Positions 1-8,487 of a DNA stretch of 64,000 nucleotides are shown here, piece by piece. The DNA comes from Acidobacteriota bacterium (GTDB lineage: Bacteria; Acidobacteriota; UBA6911; RPQK01; DATIPO01): the NCBI GenBank assembly GCA_035471785.1, contig DATIPQ010000133.1:1-64000 (forward strand). The letters run 5' to 3'. Below the pieces are notes generated by a model. That model did no database searches. It was not told the DNA's origin and saw only the letters and a list, made by a program, of their open reading frames with translations. Within the stretch, counting starts at the first letter, position 1. Each line of letters opens with the position of its first letter. The position numbers and the translations under genes were made by a program.

Positions 1-627
1 GTCGCGGCATTCAAGCAGGGTGAAGCGCTGCCTCAGTTCGCGCTGGCGGCCGATTTCCTCGGCTTCTTGCCGGCTCAAGTCGACGAAATAGTCCTCCGCC
101 GGGCGGCTCTCGCTCTTCAGCCAACGGCTGAAAGCCTCCACATTGCGGGGACGATGGTAACGTCCCCGCTGGCCCAAACGGGGGAGTTGCATCTCGACGG
201 CACCTTCCAGGTGACGCAAGGCGACTTCGCCATTGGGCGTGTCGTAAAGGGAAAAAGCCCCCAGCATCTGATGGGTCAGGCGCATGCTCGAGCCATCGCG
301 CCCCGAGAGAAAGAGCAGGACCTTTTCCCCCTGTGCGAAAGAGGGCATTCCGTAGAGTTTCAAGCCCACGTCACCGACGATGCCGCCGGGGACGTCGACT
401 TCGATGCGCCCGGACAGACGGCCGCGTAGGCTTTCTTCCACTCCCAGGGTATAGCGCGTCCAGGGAATCCCGTCCTGCATCACCCCCTGGGCCTGCAAGA
501 CCTGTCCGATGACAACGGCCGACGAGCGGCTGGCCAAGTCGGAATCGCTGACCATTACGTAAGAGGACGCCAACGCAGTCAGCGTCAGCGCCCCAGCCAA
601 AAACGCGAGGACGAGAACTCGTTTCAT
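1..627 (-). CDS. Secreted hypothetical protein, C-terminus cut by window edge
   Basis: The frame is open from an ATG at 627 to the left edge, giving 209 residues with no stop, so the gene continues outside the window. A typical signal peptide (MKRVLVLAFLAGALTLTALA) starts the protein and GGAGG lies just upstream of the ATG. The mature part looks like a small beta-rich exported domain with a conserved-looking SDLA..S..VV.G.V start. I do not recognise a named family. It is divergent from the thioredoxin-like gene at 816, with 188 bp between them that must hold both promoters. Function unknown. Confidence 0.7.
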   Translation of the reverse strand, partial: MKRVLVLAFLAGALTLTALASSYVMVSDSDLASRSSAVVIGQVLQAQGVMQDGIPWTRYTLGVEESLRGRLSGRIEVDVPGGIVGDVGLKLYGMPSFAQGEKVLLFLSGRDGSSMRLTHQMLGAFSLYDTPNGEVALRHLEGAVEMQLPRLGQRGRYHRPRNVEAFSRWLKSESRPAEDYFVDLSRQEAEEIGRQRELRQRFTLLECRD

Positions 628-815
628 CACTCCTCCAAAAAGATAAGTTGGCGGTTCCCACGAGGCCCGCCCCCCGATTGCTTCGACCCCTGTAGGCATC
701 CTGAAACATTGTAGCGGCTTCGTCGCGATTGTGCGAAAAAAGGCGCATTTTCAAGAGAGGACGGCCACAAGGATTGGAACCCGGCGAGGACTCCTTCGTC
801 AAGAGAATCAAGGAA

Positions 816-1739
816 ATGAATCTCTCGCGAACTTTGCCAACATACTCCATTCTGCTGACGGCAGTGGTTGTGGCTTGGGCCAACCCCCCATCCGGAAGCG
901 GGCTTTCGGCCTCCCCCCAGGGCTCCGCCAAGACCGTTATCCACGAGCGCGTCGAGGCCATGTTGGCCTCGGAAAAGGGCAGAGTGCTCTTCTCGGAGAT
1001 CTGGTCCGACCAGGACCTTTCTCGAGAGGCCCGCGTCTACGCCGCCCGCCTCTACGAGGTCTTCTTCCGCCTTCCCGCCCGCATCGAAACGGTGCGCCAG
1101 AGCGACGGACGGCTCCCCAGTTGCAGGGAACTGGCCCAGGCCTTCGGATTGGAGGAAGATTCCGCCGCTCTGCTTCTCAGAGTCCTGGAGGCGGAACCCC
1201 GTCTGCCCCGTATGGTGGAGCTTGACCCAGAGGGAGAGCTGCAATCGGTGGACGCCGCCAAACTGCAGGCCTTCATTGAACAGAACAGCGTCCCCGTGCG
1301 CGTCAGCGACTGGCAGGGAGTAAGCTTCCCCTCCCTCGACTTGAAGAACCCCTTCAGCGGATCTCATGGGTTGCAGGCGGGCAAGCCCCGCCTGGTTTGG
1401 CTGTGGGTGACGCGCTGCCCGGTGTGCCGCCGGCTGGCTCCCTCCATCGTCGAGCTGGAGCGGGAATTCTCCAGTTCAGAGCTGCAGATCGTCGGCTACA
1501 ACGCCGACGCCGTACTGGGCCTTCAGCCCGACGACGCCGAGCGGAGCCAGTACGCCCGGGAAGAGGGGATGGCTTTCCCCAACTACCTGCTCGACCGGGC
1601 GAACTGGGAGGCCATGGGCGGCGTCAACATCTTCCCCTCGGTCTTCCTGCTGGACGCCCAGGGACGGGTCGAGCAACTGCTGCTCAACGTCAACGACCCC
1701 CAGGCCCTGGTGGAGAAGGTCCGCCGCTGGATGCGCTAA
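816..1739 (+). CDS. Exported thioredoxin-like (TlpA-type) protein
   Basis: A 307-residue protein. I chose the ATG at 816 rather than the longer frame from 729 because it starts a signal-peptide-like segment (MNLSRTLPTYSILLTAVVVA) and has AAGGAA just upstream. Residues of about 40-160 form a helical region of unknown fold. The C-terminal half is thioredoxin-like, with a CPVC active-site motif near residue 200 preceded by LVWLWVTR and a cis-Pro region (FPSVFLLD) near the end. It probably acts as a periplasmic thiol oxidoreductase or reductant-delivery protein. It converges on the TonB receptor gene with only 5 bp between the stop codons, leaving no room for a terminator. Confidence 0.8.
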   Translation: MNLSRTLPTYSILLTAVVVAWANPPSGSGLSASPQGSAKTVIHERVEAMLASEKGRVLFSEIWSDQDLSREARVYAARLYEVFFRLPARIETVRQSDGRLPSCRELAQAFGLEEDSAALLLRVLEAEPRLPRMVELDPEGELQSVDAAKLQAFIEQNSVPVRVSDWQGVSFPSLDLKNPFSGSHGLQAGKPRLVWLWVTRCPVCRRLAPSIVELEREFSSSELQIVGYNADAVLGLQPDDAERSQYAREEGMAFPNYLLDRANWEAMGGVNIFPSVFLLDAQGRVEQLLLNVNDPQALVEKVRRWMR

Positions 1740-1744
1740 GGCGT

Positions 1745-4054
1745 CTAAAACAACTCCACCGTGTAGGCCAAGCTGACGCCTCTCCCGATCTCGGGCGCGA
1801 AGTCCTTGATGAAGGAGAGATGGTTGCGGTAGAGCTTGTCGCCCACGTTGTAGACGTTGAGGGAAAAGTGGTGCAGCAGATGGCGCCCCGGCAGGGTGTA
1901 GGAGGCTGCCAGGTTGACGACGCCGTAACCGCCGGTGGGCGTCTCGCTGGCGAAGATGTCCTCCTTGCGCCCGTCGGCCACCACCCACTCCGGCTTGAAG
2001 CTGAAGCCGTCATGCCGGAAATCGACGCCCAGCCTGGCCCGCAGCGGGGGAATCCTGGGAAGCGATTCGCCGCTGCCGGTCAACTGGGCATCCACCGTGT
2101 CGAGTCCGAAGTTGAGCCAGACCGAGTCATGGACTCCCACGTCCAGGCGCAGTTCGGACCCTACAAAGCGTGAGTCGCCCTGGGAAAAATCGGCTTCGAT
2201 GAGACCGTCCTCGATCTGGCCGGTGGGAGCCAGGAAAACGAAATCGTCGATGTCGTAGTAGAAAAAGCTGGCTTCGGCCCTGACGCGGCCCTTGGAATGA
2301 CGCAAAGACAAGTCGAGGCCGTTGCTGCGCTCTCTCACGAGGTCGGGATCGCCCACCTCGAAAGCCAGATTCCCGACGTGGGGGCCGAAGTTGTAAAGCT
2401 CCTCCAGGGCAGGGGCTCGGTAGGAACTGACGAAGTTGGCCACGAAGGCGCCGCCCTCCCAGAGGTCGAAGCGGGCCCCCACGCCCCCCGAGAGGCCGGT
2501 GAAGTCGCGGTCGGGAAGACGCAGCAATTCCGCCTCGCCGCCCTCATTCCCCTGTCCCCGGAGTTGCGGGCCCTGGGGCTTGAATCGATTGTGCTCCAGA
2601 CGGCCCCCGAACTGCAGCTTGACGTGTTCGAAGTCGATCTCCTGCAAGGTGAAGAGGGCAAAGGCGCTCTCGTCGACGGGCGGCGAAAGCGCCTCCTCTC
2701 CGCTGACGTCATAGTCTCGGCTCAGGCCCCAGAAACCGAAGCTTCCGGAAAGCAGACCTCTTTGGGCCTGCTGAAACACCCCGCGGTAGACGAACTGCCG
2801 GTTTTGGAAGGCCGTTCCCACCTCGATCTCCTCTCCGCCATCGAAGACCTCAAGCTCGTCATGGCCCCAATCGGTGTAGTTGAGGGAGAGTTTGAAGGAG
2901 TTGATCCATGAGCCGAGGCTGCGGAATCCGCCGGCGAAGCGCAGGTTGTGACGACGAAAGGCCACGTCGACAGCCTCCAGGTCTTCTTCTTCGCCGCCGT
3001 CGCCTTCTCCCTCCTCCTCGTGTCCGTGGAACTCCTGGGCGAAGGGGATGCCGTAGCGGCCGTCATTGTAGGTGTAGCCGAAACTGGCAAAGGCTTTCTC
3101 GCCGTAGTAGCCGAGGCCGGCCCTTGCGTTGCTGATGCGAGAAGCCGAATTGGTGATCTCGCCTTGAGGCGTCTCATAGTCTCGGGTTCTCTGGCCGCCT
3201 CCGCCAACCCAGAAGAGCCACTGTCCAACACCGTGCTCGGCGGTCAGGCTTCCTCCCAAGTGCCGGTCGGCGCTGCCCGCCACCGTCGACACCTTGGCGC
3301 GGGTGCCCTCATGGGGCTGGGTGTGGACCTCGAAATGGCCGCTGAGGGCGTTGACGACTCCCCCCAGCGCGTTGCTGCCGTAGAGAAGCGTGGCCGGGCC
3401 TTTGAGGACCTCCAGCCTCTCCAGGCTGGTGGAATCGATGGGCTCGCCGTGGTCGCCGGATTGGGAAGCCAGCGAACCGACCCTGATCCCGTCCTGCATG
3501 ATCAGGACACGGTCGCCGTCGAAGCCGCGGATCACCGGCCTCGAACTCCCCGGACCGAAGCTGCGCTTGGACACGCCCGGCTGATCCTTGAGCACTTCGC
3601 CCAGGCCGGGAGCGTGGCGGCGGCTGAGGTCGATCGAATCCAGCGAACTGACCGACTGCACCGCTTGGAAGGCCGTCTGCTGGATGTCTTCAGCCGTGAC
3701 CGTGATTTCGTGTTTAAGGGGAGTCAGCTCCAGGGCGAAGTCGAGGGAGCGCGTTTCCCCGGAGCGGACTTCGACGGCGGCGCTTGGTGCCGTCAGAGAA
3801 TTCGTGTAAGCGATCACCGTGTAGGATCCAGCCGGAAGCTGCATCGCATAGCGCCCTTCGGCGTCCGTTTCGACGACCTTGCTCAATTCCACCACCATGA
3901 CGGTGGCGGAATGGATCGGCTGTCCGTTGTTGACAAACCTAACCTGACCTTGCAGGCGTGCCGAGTCCTGGGCCGAACTGACTCCGGCCCAGCAGATCAC
4001 AAGCGCTGCCGGCAAATACAAAAAGCGCAGCGGCCGCATTCTTAGAAACATCAT
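1745..4054 (-). CDS. TonB-dependent receptor, probable zinc/metal type
   Basis: A 769-residue outer-membrane receptor. The start at 4054 (first of two ATGs) has GGAGG seven bases upstream; an ATG at 4078 has none. Order: signal peptide, carboxypeptidase-regulatory-like domain (about 28-110: VRFVNNGQPIHSATVMVVEL), plug (about 120-225: RPVIRGFDGDRVLIMQDGIR) and a beta barrel ending in F. An extracellular loop near residue 345 reads HGHEEEGEGDGGEEE, a His/acid cluster of the kind seen in zinc receptors such as ZnuD. The next gene upstream on the strand is a small His/Cys-rich protein, which strengthens a metal role. Substrate is inferred, not shown; no clear Zur or Fur box was seen. Confidence 0.85.
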   Translation of the reverse strand: MMFLRMRPLRFLYLPAALVICWAGVSSAQDSARLQGQVRFVNNGQPIHSATVMVVELSKVVETDAEGRYAMQLPAGSYTVIAYTNSLTAPSAAVEVRSGETRSLDFALELTPLKHEITVTAEDIQQTAFQAVQSVSSLDSIDLSRRHAPGLGEVLKDQPGVSKRSFGPGSSRPVIRGFDGDRVLIMQDGIRVGSLASQSGDHGEPIDSTSLERLEVLKGPATLLYGSNALGGVVNALSGHFEVHTQPHEGTRAKVSTVAGSADRHLGGSLTAEHGVGQWLFWVGGGGQRTRDYETPQGEITNSASRISNARAGLGYYGEKAFASFGYTYNDGRYGIPFAQEFHGHEEEGEGDGGEEEDLEAVDVAFRRHNLRFAGGFRSLGSWINSFKLSLNYTDWGHDELEVFDGGEEIEVGTAFQNRQFVYRGVFQQAQRGLLSGSFGFWGLSRDYDVSGEEALSPPVDESAFALFTLQEIDFEHVKLQFGGRLEHNRFKPQGPQLRGQGNEGGEAELLRLPDRDFTGLSGGVGARFDLWEGGAFVANFVSSYRAPALEELYNFGPHVGNLAFEVGDPDLVRERSNGLDLSLRHSKGRVRAEASFFYYDIDDFVFLAPTGQIEDGLIEADFSQGDSRFVGSELRLDVGVHDSVWLNFGLDTVDAQLTGSGESLPRIPPLRARLGVDFRHDGFSFKPEWVVADGRKEDIFASETPTGGYGVVNLAASYTLPGRHLLHHFSLNVYNVGDKLYRNHLSFIKDFAPEIGRGVSLAYTVELF

Positions 4055-4137
4055 GTAAAAACCCTCCGCCGGACGCACTCCTATTGCATCCGGCCTGCTG
4101 CTTTCAGCAAAAAACTTGAATCCGTAGACTGGGAGAT

Positions 4138-4488
4138 TTAGACGGTGGAGGGCGGTCGGGGGGGGCCGCGGGGGCGCAGATCGAGTTCGGTCCCGATCAG
4201 GAAATGAGGATCGGAGTCGGGGTGGGCATCCAGCCGAGCCCAGGTGGGCAGAAGTTCCGGTGCCTCCACGCTGGGGGCCAGACTCTGCTGGTGGAGGCAG
4301 AAGTGGTTGTGGTCGCCAGACTGGACGCAGACCAGATCGAGACCGGAGTCGCCCCTGGGATGCCGGTGGTCGGTCTGGGAGGCCTCCTCGATGGGATGGG
4401 CGATCTCCACAGACTGGCTGGCGGTGAAACAGAGGAATGCCAGGACAAGGGAAACAGCAATCAGGTGTCTGAGCCGATGTTTGGCCAT
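4138..4488 (-). CDS. Small exported His/Cys-rich protein
   Basis: A 116-residue protein with an N-terminal hydrophobic segment (LIAVSLVLAFLCFTA) and a mature part containing clustered His and Cys (TDHRHP, then CVQSGDHNHFCLHQQ). The C-terminus is Pro/Arg-rich. It lies 83 bp upstream of the receptor gene on the same strand, so a shared transcript is likely. The composition suggests binding of a transition metal such as zinc or copper, but no family is recognised. The strongest ribosome-binding sequence (GGAGGTGAT) sits 17 bases from the ATG, unusually far; an in-frame TGA excludes any earlier start. Confidence 0.6.
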   Translation of the reverse strand: MAKHRLRHLIAVSLVLAFLCFTASQSVEIAHPIEEASQTDHRHPRGDSGLDLVCVQSGDHNHFCLHQQSLAPSVEAPELLPTWARLDAHPDSDPHFLIGTELDLRPRGPPRPPSTV

Positions 4489-4525
4489 GGCAAGTCTTAG
4501 TTTATATCACCTCCGGCCGCGCTTG

Positions 4526-4981
4526 TCAGCGGCTGTGAGCCAAGGTGCGGGCGCCGTCCTCGAATAGCACCTCGATCTTGTCAGGCACCGCCTCCAGGAC
4601 GATGCCCATGCCGAAGCGGGAGTGGTCGATCAGCTCCTCGTTTTCGAAGGTGGCCGTCAATTTGTAGCGCCGGGCCTTGGAGGTATCTCGTTCGGTGATC
4701 AGCGTGTTCCAGTTCTTGCCCCCGGGCCCGCGGGTGCGGCTGGTCTTGGACCTGGGACCTGAGGACTTGGCCTTGCTCTTGCTGGAAACCATCTTGACGC
4801 CTTTCTTTGTACTTTTCTTGCTGCTGGGAGCTTGTCGAAAGTTATGGTTCGATTTGCAGGTGAGACATTGCACCCGGGCAGGCCGGCTGCCCACCATCGA
4901 GACGATGACGTGCTCAAGAGTGAGCTTGCACTTGGTGCACCAACTGTCGCAGTTTCTCCCTACCTTGTACTTCGTGGCCAT
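4526..4981 (-). CDS. Zinc-ribbon protein with Tudor/KOW-like C-terminal domain
   Basis: A 151-residue protein. The start at 4981 is chosen over 5044 because GAAGGA sits just upstream and the zinc ribbon begins at once. Residues 9-45 hold a Cys cluster (CDSWCTKC ... VQCLTC), a likely four-Cys zinc site. The middle is a Lys/Ser/Arg-rich linker. The last 50 residues (FGMGIVLEAVPDKIEVLFEDG) resemble the Tudor-like tail found on UvrD/PcrA helicases and related nucleic-acid or polymerase-binding proteins. Together these suggest a small nucleic-acid-associated factor, perhaps transcriptional. No named family is assigned. Confidence 0.65.
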   Translation of the reverse strand: MATKYKVGRNCDSWCTKCKLTLEHVIVSMVGSRPARVQCLTCKSNHNFRQAPSSKKSTKKGVKMVSSKSKAKSSGPRSKTSRTRGPGGKNWNTLITERDTSKARRYKLTATFENEELIDHSRFGMGIVLEAVPDKIEVLFEDGARTLAHSR

Positions 4982-5198
4982 GCTTCCTTCGCCCTCCTCA
5001 GCCGTCTCTTTCACACTCTCCAAAACGCGTTCGCCCCTCGTCATGGAGGGGCGCCTTAAGTGACAGTGTACGAGCCCGAGGGGGATCTTTCAAGGCGGCC
5101 CCTGAGAGCTGCGGACAAGGCCTTCCTCGGCCCGGCATTCAGAAAGCTTCGCAGATCGGCCTATCGGGCACGTCTATAGAGAGGCGGGACGCATCATC

Positions 5199-5235
5199 GG
5201 CCGGCTTGCCGCCAAGCGTCCCCGGCGAGCCGGCC
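5199..5235. promoter_or_regulatory. GC-rich hairpin in the leader of the 5258 gene
   Basis: Two 12-base arms (5199-5210 and 5224-5235) pair with one G-T wobble around a 13-base loop. The hairpin ends a few bases before the GGAGAGGAGG ribosome-binding sequence of the next gene, so it lies in that gene's leader and could affect translation. No U-run follows, so a terminator is less likely. The rest of 4982-5257 is a divergent promoter region with no other feature seen. Confidence 0.4.
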
Positions 5236-5257
5236 CCAACAGGAGAGGAGGCAATCC

Positions 5258-5554
5258 ATGTCCTCTGCAAAGTCCCCCCGCAAGAGGGCCTCGGACCCGC
5301 GCCCTGCCGTCCTGCCCAGGGACAGCGACTGCCAAGACCAGTACGACGAAGAAGAGGCGGTCTTTACTCCGGTGGGCATCTTCCGCCTCGTCCACCTCGA
5401 CAGCCCCGACGCCGACACCATCGCCCGGCGGGTGGCCGACTTCGATCCCCAGGAGTTCTTCAGCCTCGACTGCCCGCTCTGCCGCAAGATACTGGAGGAG
5501 GGAGGCGACGTCGTCTACAACGGCTCGGAGGTGGAGGAAATCGATTTGTTGTAG
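5258..5554 (+). CDS. Small hypothetical acidic protein with CPLC motif
   Basis: A 98-residue soluble protein with a strong ribosome-binding sequence (GGAGAGGAGG) six bases upstream of the ATG. The N-terminus is basic and Ser/Pro-rich; the rest is acidic. It holds a CPLC motif near residue 72 inside DCPLCRKILEEGGDVVYNG, and a further Cys near residue 25. It is not recognised as a known family. The Cys pair could bind metal or form a disulfide but the protein has no export signal. It stands alone between a divergent zinc-ribbon gene and the OmpA-like gene. Confidence 0.55.
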   Translation: MSSAKSPRKRASDPRPAVLPRDSDCQDQYDEEEAVFTPVGIFRLVHLDSPDADTIARRVADFDPQEFFSLDCPLCRKILEEGGDVVYNGSEVEEIDLL

Positions 5555-5630
5555 AATTCGCGGAGAATCGCCCGGAGCCGTTTCCCCGCCGGAGGCGGCT
5601 CCGGTTCGCTGGTTTCGTTTCCGATGACTG

Positions 5631-5672
5631 GCCCGAAGTATTTGAGATAAGGCCCGTAGTATTTGAGATAAG
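5631..5672 (+). repeat. Tandem 21-bp duplication covering the ribosome-binding region
   Basis: Two adjacent 21-bp units (5631-5651 and 5652-5672) differ at one base. Each ends in ATAAG followed by G, and the second runs into AAGGAG, the ribosome-binding sequence of the OmpA-like gene at 5685. The duplication therefore doubles part of the translation-initiation region. Confidence 0.85.
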
Positions 5673-5684
5673 GAGTATCGCTCC

Positions 5685-7298
5685 ATGAAGAAGTCAGCCC
5701 TGTTATTGCTCATCGCCACCCTCTCCACGGCGCTTTGGGCGCAAGAGGTCCAGGAGCAGCTCAACGTGGTGCGTTTTCCCGAACGCAAGAGCGTGCAGAT
5801 CGAAATGCTGCGCAGTACGTTTCTGCCCGATGCCCGCATGAAAGCCAAGATGGAATTCAAGGAAGGCCAGATGCGCATCGAAGTCGAGTACGACAACATG
5901 AAACCCGCCGTGCTCTTCGGAGGCGACGTGACCGCCTATGTGCTGTGGGCCGTCAATCGCGACGGGGGAGCCGAAAACCTGGGCGAGCTGTGGGTGCGTC
6001 CCCAGGAGCGCGACGACAAGGTCCGCTACTCGACAGGACTGCGCACTTTCGCCCTGATGGTCACCGGAGAGCCCTACTACCAGGTCTCCAGACCCTCGGC
6101 CATGGTCATTTTCAAGAATGCCCCCAGTTCGGAGCCGCAAGCGCCCTCCAGCCAGCTCACCTACAACAATTTCTCGCCCGCCCCCCGCCGCGGCTTCGAC
6201 AATCTCTCGCCCGTCGACTATGACGGGGACAAGCCGCTGGATGTCGTTCAGGCTGAAAAGGTCTACCAGTTGGCCCAGGAACTGGGCGCCCGGGAGTACG
6301 CCCCTGATATCATGTCCGAGGCCTCTCTGACGCTGCGCCAGTCGCAGCAGATGGCCCGCTCCTCCCGCAGCCGCGGCGGCGCCCGCGAGTTCGCCCGCAA
6401 GTCGGTCGCCTCCAGCAACGAGGCCATCAAGATCACCCTGCGCCGCAAACAAGCCGAAGAACTGGAGCGCCAGATCGCCCAACGGCAGGCGCGCATGGAA
6501 GAACTGCGTGAGGAAGCCGAAAGCGCCCGGGCCAGGGCCGAGAGTGCCCAGGCCGATGCAGAGGAAGCTCAAGCCAAGGCCGCAGCCGCCGAAGAAAGGG
6601 CCCAGCGGATCGCCGCTCAGTCGCAGCAGGAAATCAGCCGCCTGCAGAGCCAGCAAGAGCGGCTGAGGGCCGAACAGGCCAGCCTCGAAAACGAGAAGCG
6701 GATGGCCGAGAACGCCGTGCGGCAGGCCCGCCAGGAACTGGAGCGGCTGGAAGACCGTCAGGCCCGGTTGAACCGCGAGAACGCCCAACTGGAACAGGCC
6801 CTGGAAGACTTGCGCCAGGAAAGGGAAACCTTGCGGGCAGGCATGCAGGATCTGAGAGAAGAGAAGGAAACCCTGGAAGGCCGTCTGCAAAACGCTCTCT
6901 CCCAGGTAGCCGATACCCGCAACTCGGCCCGCGGCTTTATCGTCAACCTGCCCGACATCCTCTTCGACACCAACAAGGCCGATCTCAAACCGCAAGCCCG
7001 TCTGGTGCTGGCCAAGCTGGCCGGCATCCTCCTCATCATGCAGGATCTCAACCTTCGCATCGAGGGACACACCGACTCCACCGGCACGGCTTCCTACAAC
7101 CTCAGGCTGTCGCAGGAGCGGGCCGATTCCGTGCTCGACTTCTTGGCTGAGCAGGGACTGGCTTCGACCCGCATGAAAGCCGTCGGCTACGGGCTGGACC
7201 GGCCCATCGCCGACAACTCCACCGCCCGGGGCCGTCAGCAGAACCGGCGTGTGGAGATCGTCATCGCCGAAGGAGTGGTGGCCGAAGAAAGCCGCTGA
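5685..7298 (+). CDS. OmpA-family protein with long coiled coil
   Basis: A 537-residue cell-envelope protein. A signal peptide (MKKSALLLLIATLSTALWAQ) is followed by a beta-rich region (about 20-150), a short linker, and a long Glu/Gln/Arg coiled coil (about 210-410). The C-terminal OmpA domain (about 420-530) has ILFDTNKADLKPQA, IEGHTDSTG and NRRVEIVIAEG, the peptidoglycan-binding signatures. It is likely to span or brace the periplasm, tethering an outer-membrane or lipid-linked head to the cell wall. AAGGAG lies ten bases before the ATG inside a tandem repeat. A long inverted repeat follows the stop codon. Confidence 0.85.
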   Translation: MKKSALLLLIATLSTALWAQEVQEQLNVVRFPERKSVQIEMLRSTFLPDARMKAKMEFKEGQMRIEVEYDNMKPAVLFGGDVTAYVLWAVNRDGGAENLGELWVRPQERDDKVRYSTGLRTFALMVTGEPYYQVSRPSAMVIFKNAPSSEPQAPSSQLTYNNFSPAPRRGFDNLSPVDYDGDKPLDVVQAEKVYQLAQELGAREYAPDIMSEASLTLRQSQQMARSSRSRGGAREFARKSVASSNEAIKITLRRKQAEELERQIAQRQARMEELREEAESARARAESAQADAEEAQAKAAAAEERAQRIAAQSQQEISRLQSQQERLRAEQASLENEKRMAENAVRQARQELERLEDRQARLNRENAQLEQALEDLRQERETLRAGMQDLREEKETLEGRLQNALSQVADTRNSARGFIVNLPDILFDTNKADLKPQARLVLAKLAGILLIMQDLNLRIEGHTDSTGTASYNLRLSQERADSVLDFLAEQGLASTRMKAVGYGLDRPIADNSTARGRQQNRRVEIVIAEGVVAEESR

Positions 7299-7307
7299 GA
7301 AGAGTCT

Positions 7308-7392
7308 GGAGAAGGGACCGGATTTGGAGAACGACACGAAAGATGAACGGGGGCAATTTGTTCGTACTTGAGTCGTATCCGGCCCCTTCTCC
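7308..7392. terminator. Large inverted repeat after the OmpA-like gene
   Basis: Arms at 7308-7323 and 7377-7392 are complementary at 15 of 16 bases. The 53-base loop holds further pairable segments (ACGAC with GTCGT, CGAA with TTCG), so the RNA would form one long branched hairpin. It begins ten bases after the stop at 7298. No clean U-run follows, so it may be a non-canonical terminator, an mRNA 3' stabiliser or a small RNA. The rest of 7393-7510 is AT-richer than average, with a TAATAT -10-like sequence near 7455 that may serve the next gene. Confidence 0.5.
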
Positions 7393-7510
7393 TCGGCATC
7401 CATCGGATGCACTTCTCTAGATGCCTTTCCCGACGAGGCGGATTCATTATTGACTTAATATTGTCTATGCTTTGTCTACGAAACGGGCCGCGCTCTCGGA
7501 GAGCCTGCCG

Positions 7511-8101
7511 ATGAGGTGGGTCCGCAGACTATATGACTGGGTCTTGAGCTTTGCCGAGAGCCCCTATGGTACCTGGGCCCTTTTCGCCATCGCCGTGGCG
7601 GAGTCCTCCTTTTTCCCCATCCCTCCCGATGTCCTGCTGATCGCCTTGGCGGTAGGGGCGCCCCGCCGCGCCCTCTTTTTCGCCCTGGTGACGACGGCGG
7701 GCTCGGTTTTGGGCGCGGGCATCGGCTACTGGATCGGCTATCAGTTCTTCGAACTGCTGGGTCGGCCCATCGTCGAGTTTTACCAGATGGAAGAACAGTT
7801 CCAGAGCGTCCAGCAGCTCTACCGCGATTACGACGCCATGGCGGTGGGCATTGCGGGGTTCACGCCCATTCCTTACAAGGTGTTTACGCTGGCAGCGGGA
7901 GTCTTCCAGCTCAACTTGCCCATTTTCTTCCTGGCCAGCCTGATCAGCCGCGGCCTGCGCTTTTTCCTCATCGGCCTGCTGATCCTCTATTTCGGACCTC
8001 ACATCCAGCGCTTCATCGACCGCTATTTCAACCTGCTGGCCGTCCTCTTCACCGTCCTGCTCATCGGTGGATTCCTGCTCATCAAGTATGTTATAAACTA
8101 G
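7511..8101 (+). CDS. YqaA/DedA-family membrane protein
   Basis: A 196-residue integral membrane protein. The ATG at 7511 has GGAGAG seven bases upstream; an in-frame TTG at 7472 is less likely. The sequence has the family's hallmark re-entrant region ([20 protein letters not shown]) and [15 protein letters not shown]. Several further hydrophobic segments follow, and the C-terminus is a long TM helix. Relatives of this SNARE-associated group act in undecaprenyl-phosphate or phospholipid recycling and membrane homeostasis; the exact substrate is unknown. It sits directly before the tRNA-Pro gene. Confidence 0.85.
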   Translation: MRWVRRLYDWVLSFAESPYGTWALFAIAVAESSFFPIPPDVLLIALAVGAPRRALFFALVTTAGSVLGAGIGYWIGYQFFELLGRPIVEFYQMEEQFQSVQQLYRDYDAMAVGIAGFTPIPYKVFTLAAGVFQLNLPIFFLASLISRGLRFFLIGLLILYFGPHIQRFIDRYFNLLAVLFTVLLIGGFLLIKYVIN

Positions 8102-8112
8102 AGCTTCGCATA

Positions 8113-8189
<77 letters not shown>

Positions 8190-8214
8190 TTCCCACCCAG
8201 ACGGCACGTTCAAC

Positions 8215-8481
8215 ATGACTCGACGATATGTTCTTTGCGGCCGGGTTCAAGGCGTAGGATTCCGCTACTTCACCCAGCAAACCGCGGCCCGCCTGAGGGT
8301 TAAAGGTTGGGTGCGCAACAATCCCGACGGCACGGTCGAAGTGGTGGCCCAAGCCGATTCCGAGACCCTAGATGAGTTCAAGAGCCATCTCAACCAAGGT
8401 CCGCGCTTCTCCGAGGTCGATTCGATTCGGGAAGAAGAGGGTCCGGAGAAGGACTTCCAGTTATTCACGATCGAAAGGTAG
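8215..8481 (+). CDS. acyP: Acylphosphatase
   Basis: An 88-residue enzyme of the usual family length. It hydrolyses carboxyl-phosphate bonds of small acyl phosphates. The phosphate-binding signature GRVQGVGFR (residues 9-17, with the catalytic Arg) and [13 protein letters not shown] (with the catalytic Asn) are both intact. It follows tRNA-Pro closely and is six bases upstream of apt, so the three may share a transcript. Confidence 0.95.
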   Translation: MTRRYVLCGRVQGVGFRYFTQQTAARLRVKGWVRNNPDGTVEVVAQADSETLDEFKSHLNQGPRFSEVDSIREEEGPEKDFQLFTIER

Positions 8482-8487
8482 GCAGCC

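Noticed and set aside
2948-4045. Long plus-strand frame opposite the TonB receptor
   Set aside because: It is the antisense shadow of a clear receptor gene and has no recognisable domain.
5703-7412. 569-codon minus-strand frame opposite the OmpA-like gene
   Set aside because: It mirrors the coiled-coil coding sequence; no domain, signal or start site of its own.
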